Below are positions 56,359-64,000 of a DNA stretch of 64,000 nt, piece by piece. Location of the stretch: contig NW_008805103.1 in NCBI RefSeq assembly GCF_000004825.1, positions 371,941-435,940 of the forward strand, given 5' to 3'. The notes beneath the pieces were generated by a model. The model was given only the letters and a program-made list of their open reading frames with translations, did no database searches and was not told the DNA's origin. Each line of letters opens with the position of its first letter. Position 1 is the first letter of the stretch. Position numbers and translations under genes: made by a program. The DNA is from Heterostelium album PN500. Taxonomy: Eukaryota; Evosea; Eumycetozoa; Acytosteliales; Acytosteliaceae.

Positions 56359-58456
56359 AATTTAATTTTAGTGTAAGGTTTGATCGAACAAAGCAATGGG
56401 TCAGTAACTAAAGTTAACTATTTTTAGGATAGTAGTACAACAATGTTGTGAAAGTGCAGGGGGAGAAGAAGGGGTGTGAAAGGTTTTTTTTTTTTTTTTG
56501 TCTATATTAAGAAATAAAGAGTGATGTAAGAAAAACAAGATCGACCAATAAATGCTTATTGAAATTGCTTGATTAGCTAACTAATTAATTGATTGCTTAA
56601 CACGCTAGACACACTCACACACTCACATACACAATGAAAAAGAGCAGCAACAAATTTGCAGGTGAGGTTAACAATTGTTGGGTGTACGAAAAGCGTAATT
56701 GTTGTTGTTAAAGAGTTGTATTGTTGTTTATTTGTGGTTGTTGGTTGTTTGATGATGTATTATTATTGAAAGGGGTGATTGTGTGGGTTTAGACTTATAA
56801 TAGTAATTGATCACTTGACACTCTTGTTTGGTTGGTCAATCAAGAGGGAGGTGGTTGGTTTGTTTGTCTCGTTGAAGTAATCAATCAATTAAACAAACAA
56901 GCAAGGAGAGAGATGAGGTGATAAAAATTTTATTTTACTAAAAAAAAAAAAACCCTATTATTGTTTTATTGTTTGTTGTTAAATTTTATTTTGGAAAAGA
57001 TAGGGGGATATATATTATCGATGGTGATTGTTGCAGTGTAGTACTAAAAAAGAGTAGTATTAAGCTTTTTAACCAAATTTATTATTGTTGTTGTGTTTTT
57101 GGTGGATGTGATGATTTATTAAATATTTAGTAGTTTGTTATAGTAGAATTGTGGTGTGCCTGTAAAATTCTAATGTGAGTGGCAGTAGATGATGTGACAG
57201 ATGGTCTTTTGTTTCATAAAAAAATTTTGTTTTCAAAAAAAAAATTAAAAAAAAAAATAAGAAAAAAAAATTGAAAAAAAAACAAAAAAACAATGAGACA
57301 AGTCTCTCTTGTTTCCGTTGTTGTCTTTGTTTTTGAGTTGTGTGTGGTCAATATATTCTCAGTAATAGTGTGTGCGTTGTATGGCGATGATGGTTGGTTG
57401 ATTGTTATCAATAACAAAATTAATTAAATTTCCAACCTTTTTTTTTTTTTTGTTGTGTTGATTTTTTATTTTTAAATTTTGCTCTTGTCTTTTTGCTTGA
57501 CTGACACCATAATATTATTTACATGGGTCAACAGTGAGTGCACTTAGCAATTAACAATTTACAAAAAAAAAAAAAAAAAGCAAAAAGCTTGCAAAAAAAC
57601 AATGCAAAACAAAGTTGATTTCAATTATAATTTTAATATTTTGCGAGTACCTACTGCGTGACGATAAAGAGAGGATAAGGTTTTCAAACAAACAATTTTT
57701 GTTTTAAAAGTATGATGGTGTAGGGATATGCAATGAAAGAAATTTGTGAACAAAACAACTTGCGGACATGTCAATATCGAAAAAAAGAGGTGAGGTAGGT
57801 AGGGGGTTTTCAAAATTATTATTGGTCACAATAGAGAATATTAAAAAAAAAAAAAAATCAATTTTAAAAAATTATTGTTGTCGATATTGTTATTTCATAA
57901 TAGGTTTTTTTTCATGTTGTTCTTACATTCAAATACTAATATTTTTTTCTTTTTTTTTATTTTTGTTATTATTATGTTGTTGTTTGTTATTCTTGCTGTT
58001 TTTATTTTGTTGTTGTTGTTGTTGATATTTGTGAAACGAAATCTCTGTTGGTGAATGGGGGCTGTTGTATTGGCTTTGTATAGAAGTGCTCTCGAGAAAT
58101 TTTTGACCAAACAAAAATATTGAAAAAAATTATTATTATTGAAAGTGACTGCCAGTTATTATTAAAATGATTAAAATAATATTATCACAAATTTAATTAA
58201 TGTTTTTGTTGTTTGTTTTTTTTTTTTTTCACATTTATTTAAATTATTTAATTTCAAAATTTTGTTGTTTGTTGTTTTTCAATTTTGAGTTTTCGATACG
58301 ATGAATTCACATTGGCGGGGGTGTCAGTAGCATCAGTTTTCAATAAATTAGTTGAAATTTTTAAATAATTTCTTATATACCTGAAATCTAATTCTGTTTT
58401 CAAACACACCAAACTGAATGCACGTGGCGGGGTTTTCAAAATTATCGGATACAAAA

Positions 58457-58492
58457 GGTGTGTGTGTGGTGGTGAGTGGTGGTGGGGGTGTG
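58457..58492 (+). promoter_or_regulatory. GT-rich element, GBF/G-box-like
   Basis: GGTGTGTGTGTGGTGGTGAG, then TGGTGGTGGGGGTGTG. It repeats the (T/G)G alternation that the Dictyostelium developmental regulator GBF binds, and a second GGTGGTTGTGGTGGTG lies near 58521-58537. Function inferred only from the pattern. Confidence 0.45.
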
Positions 58493-58685
58493 TTAGTCTC
58501 TCATTAACCTAACTACATGAGCAGGTGGTTGTGGTGGTGCAAGTTAAGATGATTTTTTTATTTGCACCAACTGAACAACCACACCTTAATTAATATGTTG
58601 AAAACACAACAAATAAATAATACCTGCTCTGTACACACAGATAAATAATAATAAAAGGCAACCAGTAATATAGTTGTACTAACAA

Positions 58686-58705
58686 CACACACACACACAC
58701 ACACC
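58686..58705. repeat. (CA)10 microsatellite
   Basis: Ten uninterrupted CA units in the long divergent intergenic region. It may also serve as a CA-rich regulatory element of the GBF-bound type. Confidence 0.8.
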
Positions 58706-59221
58706 AGAGGTAACAACAACTGCTTGCAGGCGTCAAAACCACCTGCCCATAACCCTCTATTAATACTAATGTTTTTGATTTTAATATAAAAATAAACAAA
58801 AAGAGTAGTAGTAGTTGTTGTGTTGTTTGGTTTGTTTCAAAAGTTTCTACTTATTATAAAAAGCCATTATTTACATATATATTATTTTATATAGTATTTT
58901 TTTTATTTGTTGTTGTTGTGTGTTGTTATTGTTGTTGTTGTCATTTTTAAATGAGTGGGTATTGTTAATGATCTCTTTATCTAACATTGGAATAGTGTTC
59001 ACTAATTAGTGGGCATCTAATTATATATCTTAATCAAAAACATTGACTGTGTAGTGTTAATGAACAACATTCATATTATAATATATATATTAAAATAGTT
59101 AGTGTCATATTATATTATCATATTTTATATATATGTTGGTATCGATTGTAATTACCACCTACCTATTGGGGGTAAGGATAAAGAGTGTTATTGTCGTTAT
59201 TAAATTTAATAACAATAATAT

Positions 59222-59244
59222 ACACACACCTCCACCACCACCAC
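59222..59244 (-). promoter_or_regulatory. CA-rich element, GBF-like in reverse orientation
   Basis: ACACACACCTCCACCACCAC on the + strand, i.e. a GTG-repeat element on the minus strand. It resembles the element at 58457-58492 in reverse orientation. Regulatory role is inference. Confidence 0.35.
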
Positions 59245-59336
59245 AGGGTTGGTATATGAAATGAATTTTGTGTGTCTAATGATTGTATTTGCATAGTGAG
59301 GGAGAAGTCAATTGGCAAAGAAAACAATACTGCTCT

Positions 59337-59405
59337 GTAATGACATGGAGGGCAGTAGTTACTAAGATATTTAATGGCGCTCGACGAACGAGCGGACGTC
59401 ATTAC
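59337..59405. ncRNA. Candidate structured element, 69 bases
   Basis: Outer arms GTAATGAC (59337-59344) and GTCATTAC (59398-59405) are perfectly complementary. Near the 3' arm is an inner GC-rich hairpin, CGCTCG-ACGAA-CGAGCG (about 59378-59394). The two nested stems close a 69-base unit in an otherwise unstructured A/T-rich region. The overall layout (terminal stem plus internal hairpin) is like small dictyostelid ncRNAs, but the Class I RNA CCTTACAGCAA motif is absent. Either strand could be transcribed. Confidence 0.3.
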
Positions 59406-62327
59406 TTGTTTTAGATATATTACTACTATTAGAGTGATATATGTTATATCAGAAGCGACTACCACTACTTTCATCAATCACTTGCACACCTCCATAACAA
59501 TCATCATTTATTTAATGATGAATCATTGGTTTTTGTTTGTAGCTAGCTGTAGAAACATAACATATTATCATTATCATCATTATTTTTCAAAATGTTGCAA
59601 GCTGAGCTTTTTAAACTAATCTAAACAAGCATTCTATTCATAAACAAATAATCAAACATTTGCCAAAGAAAGGAGCAAGTATATTATATTTAATGACCCA
59701 CTTTAACACACACAACTCACTGTTTATCAAACAAAGCATACTACCACTACCTGACACGGTGCCAGTATTATTATTATTGTTATTGGTTGGTCGGTGTATA
59801 TATATGAGTGAGAGTGTGTTGTGATGTGTGGTGAGAATACAATACAATACAATACCATATAATTACTGGTATGCAAGTGAACATTCGAATTGTTGCTCAA
59901 AGTACTCCAAAGATGCTATTGTAGTATTGGGGAGTCATTCTATACTATTCTTATGCTCTTCTTCTTCTTTTTTTATTCTTCTTTTTTGATGCATCATTTT
60001 ATATACATAATGTGAAAAGGTGTTGTTTCAATGCCAATGGTATCAATTAATCAATCAATCAATAAATCAAATAAATCAATAATCAATCATCATTATCATC
60101 ATCAATCAATCTATAAATGTAAGTGTGATGTAATCATCACAATGTAAAGTAAATGTTATTATTAGATAGATAGATTGACTGATTGATTGGTACAGTGTAT
60201 ATAGATTGATAGACAGATAACAGACACTTTCTATAATTAATTCATTCATTTTCAAATTCTGATGATTGATTGGTTGCTTGTGGTCGTTATGGCTTACAAC
60301 AACAACACTTTTATAATATTGTAAAACAGGTGTAGATTGATTACTGTATTTGATTGTCGTTGTTGATGATTCTTTGCAATTTACTTTAATAATTGAATTC
60401 TATAGATGAAATAGTGACAATAGTAATGCAACACACAAAACGAGCATAATTTATATATATGTATACAAACCATTTAATGGTGTAGATTGATAAAATGAGT
60501 CTTTTTTTAACTCTCTAATATATTGAGCTTTCTATAGATATGGGTTTCCAACAATACTTTCTATATTGGGCAAGTACTTTAGTACTACTACTACTCATCT
60601 CTGCTTTAGATTTATTTTAAAAAGGTTAAATACTGTACTGATTGTCATTTAATGGGTCAGTGGTAATACACACTATTCTATTCTACTTTTTTTTTTTAAT
60701 TTAAATATTCAACAACAACAATAATAATAATCTTAATATTATAATGGTATTAGTTTTTAATTGTTTGTTTAATACATCATCATTTCTTCTTTTTAATTAA
60801 ATCATACATCATCAAACACACATGTTGGTGTCAAATTTTCAAAGCATTATATTATAATAATCAATTTGAATTTTATGATTGATATTTAGTATAAAGAAGA
60901 TATGAAAGTAGTAAATAACAGGATGTTATTGACAACTAGTGGTTTAAATTTAGAGTTATTATAATAATTCTAGATGTTTAAGTATATGTATGGTGTGATA
61001 GATTTGGAAGGTTGATCAAATGTTCGATCAACCATCTTTTTTTTTTTTAAAAAATCACTTAATATGTGCAATTATTTCTACAAAAAAAATAACCACCCAA
61101 ATTTGCTTCTACAGATAATCTATTTTTTTATCTTTATCTTAAACTTTTAATATTATTGGGAGTATATAATATCATTTCGGCAAGTTTAAAGTTATAACTA
61201 ACTAGCTAACACACATTCAATTAAACTCGTTGAGTAAAATACATCATTAAATAAAAAAATAAATTTAAATATATAAAATATTAATATTATTAAATAAAGA
61301 ACTTCATAATAAAATTATTATTATTTTGATTCTATTATTTATTATTTATTTATTGCAATGATAATTAAATCATGAAGTTAAATAAATTCAAAGTTTTAGA
61401 AAAAAAAAATGATGTCATTTTCTGGGCGATTTCATTTGCAAATAAAAAAAATGCATGTATTTTTCAAAACCAAAAAAATATCACCAGACCAAACAAAAAT
61501 GGGAAAAATTTTGGTTCCGAAAATGCAATTTCAATCGTTGCAATATCTAAAAAAAAGCAAATTACTTTTTTTTTTTGCAAATTTCAACTTATATTCCCGA
61601 TGATATCATAATAAAATTATTATTTTTTTTTGGTTTCAATTTTTTTCTTTTCGATATGTTTTAATAGGTTTGAAATAATCTATGTCAAAAGATAAGAAGG
61701 GGTACCTTTAAAAACAAAAAAAAAAAAAAAAAAAACAAATTATTTTTGAACACAATATATGTGTGTGGTTTTGAGTAACTTTCTTTCGACATACCATTCC
61801 AAATTGAGTGATTCCTTACGAAACTATTCATTTAATATTATTTCACATTGTTGTTTTAATGTTTATTAGGCGCACACCAAATCAGTCAATTTCATTTAAA
61901 TTCCATTTTATATCTCTGCTCTGTTGCTCTACACAAGTTTGTTATTTTCAGTAGTCAGTCAAGTGTAAAGTTAGTTCAATTTAAGTCTTAAAGAAAAGAG
62001 GATTCGAAAACAACAACAACAAACACCATTATAATTCCTCTCCGCTCTTACAATTCATTGGAATTGGTGAATCACCTGAATAAACAACAACAAAAAATCT
62101 AATAATCATTTCGAATTACCTAAAGTAGTCATTTATATTACTATTTTTATTAAAAGTTATAACTTACAAATATCAATCATCAAGCACACACACACACTTT
62201 TTTTATCACACTGATAAAATTTATATATAATTTTTTTAAAAAACAATCATTTTTTAATCAAATTTCATCAATACATATATATATATATCTTACATTATAT
62301 TCATATAAAGATAGATAAGGATAAACT

Positions 62328-64000
62328 ATGGATAGTGTAAATAGAAGAATTTCGAATATCGAACAACATTTGTCGGTTAATAGTTGTTCGGATGCTGTAC
62401 AGACCTCGGGAACATTGGAACCGGTCAGACCGTTCAATCCCGACAAGCTGTTTGAGTATCTGTTTCCACACCACTTGGAGATGCGTCGCCAGTTGATTGC
62501 AGAGTTTGAGGCACCAGAGAATGAGTTGATGCAACGTGCACCATTCGGTTTGTCATATACACAGGAGCGTGACCTCACCATGGAGCAAACCAAACGTCTG
62601 ATAGAGATTGCCAAGCGCTATGTAAAGGTGATCGACTTTGTTCGCGATCCAACTAAAATTGCCGCATGGACACAGTCCTATCGTATGCGTAACATCGCCA
62701 CAACCACTCTGTTCGGTGTGCACTTCTCGCTGTTTGGAGCAACGATTCTGCAGCTCGGTACCGACGAACAGCGTGAAAAGTACTTGAAACACGTCGAGGA
62801 CTTCTCAATGCCAGGCTGTTTCGCGCTCACCGAACTCGGCCACGGTTCCAACGTACAGCAAATCGAGACACTCGCCGTCTACGACCACTCCACCGAGGAG
62901 TTCATCATCAATTCACCAACCATCACCAGTCAGAAATACTTTATTGGTGGCGCCGCCAAGAATGCGCGTTGGACCGTCGCTTTTGCCCAGTTAAAGGTTG
63001 GCGAGAAATATGAGGGAGTGCACGCCTTCCTCATGAGAATCAGAAACGAAGACGGATCTGTCTGCAATGGTGTCAAGATTGCCGATTGTGGTGTCAAGAT
63101 GGCGTTGAACGGTGTCGACAACGGTCGTCTCATGTTCACCAACTACCGAGTTCCACGTGACCAACTGCTCTCCCGTTTCGGTGGTGTCAACAAAGCCGGT
63201 ATCTACAGCTCGCCAATCAACCCAGCAATCAAGCGTTTCGCACACAACATCGGAGCACTCGTCATCGGTCGTTATATCATCTCGATTGGATGTATCAGTT
63301 TCTCAGCGGTTGGACTTCAGACAGCGATCAACTACGCATTCACAAGACGTCAGTTTGGTGAGGACAACAACGAGCGTCAACTCATTACCTACGCCGTCCA
63401 CCAACGTCGTCTCCTCCCACACTTGGCATTCAACTACGGTATCCACTTTGCCAACGATTATCTACTGCGTCTGCTCGCAGAGAAAGAGAATAGAAAGGAT
63501 AAGGAAATCCATGTTTATGCATCGGCGCTAAAGGCATACTCGTCGTGGCACAACAGAAACTGCTTGCAAGATTGTCGTGAGGCGTGCGGTGGACAAGGTT
63601 TCTTGGCTGACAACCTGATCGGTCCATTCAAGTCAGAGACCGATATCTATACAACATTCGAAGGTGACAATGTTCTGATGTATCAACAGGTCGCCAAATA
63701 TATTCTCACAGAGGCACGTCGTAAGCCACCACCCGAATACAACCCACCCTCAGATGCATTCCGCGCCAAGACCGACTCGAAACACTTAAGATCCTTCGAT
63801 TTCCTCTTACAAGCAATGACAGCACGTCTCAACCAATACGTTGTACTCGTTGCCAACAAGCTGATGGAGGCAGTCGGATCCGGTAAGCCAGTGATGGACG
63901 CTTGGAACGACTGTGGTAGTTATATTCTGAATCTCGGTATCGTATTCACCGATAAATTCATTTTGGAGCGTTTCATCGAGGGAGTCAGTAAGTGTCCCGA
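62328..64000 (+). CDS. Peroxisomal acyl-CoA oxidase, 5' part (runs off window)
   Basis: An open frame from the ATG at 62328 through the right edge, 557 codons visible and no intron so far. It carries the acyl-CoA oxidase signatures: FALTELGHGSNVQQIETLAV, then IGGAAKNARWTVAFAQL, CGVKMALNGVDNGR, the RRQFGE motif, the ACGGQGF motif and YTTFEGDNVLMYQQVAKY. It oxidises acyl-CoA to enoyl-CoA with FAD and makes H2O2 in the first step of peroxisomal beta-oxidation. Residues 7-15 (RISNIEQHL) fit a PTS2 signal (R-I-x5-H-L), as in plant ACX-type enzymes. The C-terminal oxidase domain continues outside the window. Codon use is GC-rich like SHMT. Confidence 0.95.
   Translation, partial: MDSVNRRISNIEQHLSVNSCSDAVQTSGTLEPVRPFNPDKLFEYLFPHHLEMRRQLIAEFEAPENELMQRAPFGLSYTQERDLTMEQTKRLIEIAKRYVKVIDFVRDPTKIAAWTQSYRMRNIATTTLFGVHFSLFGATILQLGTDEQREKYLKHVEDFSMPGCFALTELGHGSNVQQIETLAVYDHSTEEFIINSPTITSQKYFIGGAAKNARWTVAFAQLKVGEKYEGVHAFLMRIRNEDGSVCNGVKIADCGVKMALNGVDNGRLMFTNYRVPRDQLLSRFGGVNKAGIYSSPINPAIKRFAHNIGALVIGRYIISIGCISFSAVGLQTAINYAFTRRQFGEDNNERQLITYAVHQRRLLPHLAFNYGIHFANDYLLRLLAEKENRKDKEIHVYASALKAYSSWHNRNCLQDCREACGGQGFLADNLIGPFKSETDIYTTFEGDNVLMYQQVAKYILTEARRKPPPEYNPPSDAFRAKTDSKHLRSFDFLLQAMTARLNQYVVLVANKLMEAVGSGKPVMDAWNDCGSYILNLGIVFTDKFILERFIEGVSKCP

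Larger units (their letters stand above)
56359..62327. promoter_or_regulatory. 6 kb divergent intergenic region (Cut8-like / acyl-CoA oxidase)
   Basis: Exceptionally long for this window. From about 56640 to 58140 the + strand is strongly biased to G/T (TTG, GTT repeats), so the minus strand is CA-rich, as in a long A/C-rich leader of the Cut8-like gene. GT- and CA-rich elements occur at 58457-58492, 58686-58705 and 59222-59244. A stem-loop candidate lies at 59337-59405. The right part (60000-62327) is ordinary A/T-rich DNA. The open frames in it (for example 61372-61611) are short and low-complexity. No protein gene could be supported. Confidence 0.55.

Noticed and set aside
58744-58752. GCCCATAAC, similar to the upstream element of dictyostelid small-RNA genes
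   Set aside because: The usual element is (A/T)CCCATAA; the first base does not fit and nothing structured lies about 60 bases downstream.
61372-61611. 79-codon Lys/Asn-rich + strand open frame
   Set aside because: Composed of A-runs, no domain, no splice support, in gene-free A/T-rich DNA.

Overview
The window looks like chromosomal DNA of a social amoeba (Dictyostelia). The evidence is very A/T-rich intergenic DNA, nearly universal TAA stops, short A/T-rich GT..AG introns of roughly 55-110 bases, Asn/Gln/Thr homopolymer tracts, and lineage-typical families: an F-box protein with FNIP repeats and a large cell-surface protein with C-type-lectin-like, IPT/TIG and EGF parts. Coding regions are somewhat less A/T-rich than in Dictyostelium discoideum, so another genus is likely. 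I cannot name the species.

Region 1 (1-10 kb) is a rearranged protease locus. It holds the tail of one papain-type protease, a second copy with an N-terminal CAP/SCP domain and Thr/Pro linker, and the stub of a third. A head-to-head gene encodes a membrane-anchored I29 protease propeptide with no protease. A less A/T-rich, broken block of possible virus-like origin and fragments of other genes lie among them. A six-exon WD40 gene follows. Region 2 (10-15 kb) has two tandem lysosomal alpha-N-acetylglucosaminidase genes, both with disrupted frames. Region 3 (17-25 kb) has a five-exon RapGAP, Mog1, two small genes rebuilt across introns, an EF-hand protein, a glutathione S-transferase, and a gene of unknown function with a duplicated 26-residue Cys motif.

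Region 4 (25-33 kb) has the F-box/FNIP gene, a frameshifted paralogue of the Thr-rich fragment in region 1, a truncated copy of the F-box, and a 1251-residue adhesion-type membrane protein. Region 5 (33-43 kb) has DNA ligase I with its PCNA-binding start, divergent from an F-box/LRR-like protein, then tRNA-Val(AAC) inside possible mobile-element debris, and a secreted protein of unknown function. Region 6 (43-54 kb) has a DUF924 + FSH1 hydrolase + DUF2828-like + leucine-rich-repeat fusion, an SLC35F-type transporter, a mitochondrial carrier, and mitochondrial serine hydroxymethyltransferase. Region 7 (54-64 kb) has a Cut8/STS1-like protein and, across a 6 kb divergent intergenic region rich in GT/CA elements, a peroxisomal acyl-CoA oxidase with an N-terminal PTS2 signal that runs off the window.

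Reading-frame disruptions are confined to the first 28 kb and fall mainly in duplicated genes. The single-copy genes, assembled here exon by exon, all join in frame except one unresolved junction in the unknown gene at 23.9-25.2 kb. No database search was possible. Family names rest on recognised motifs, and exon boundaries were inferred by eye from splice signals and phase.
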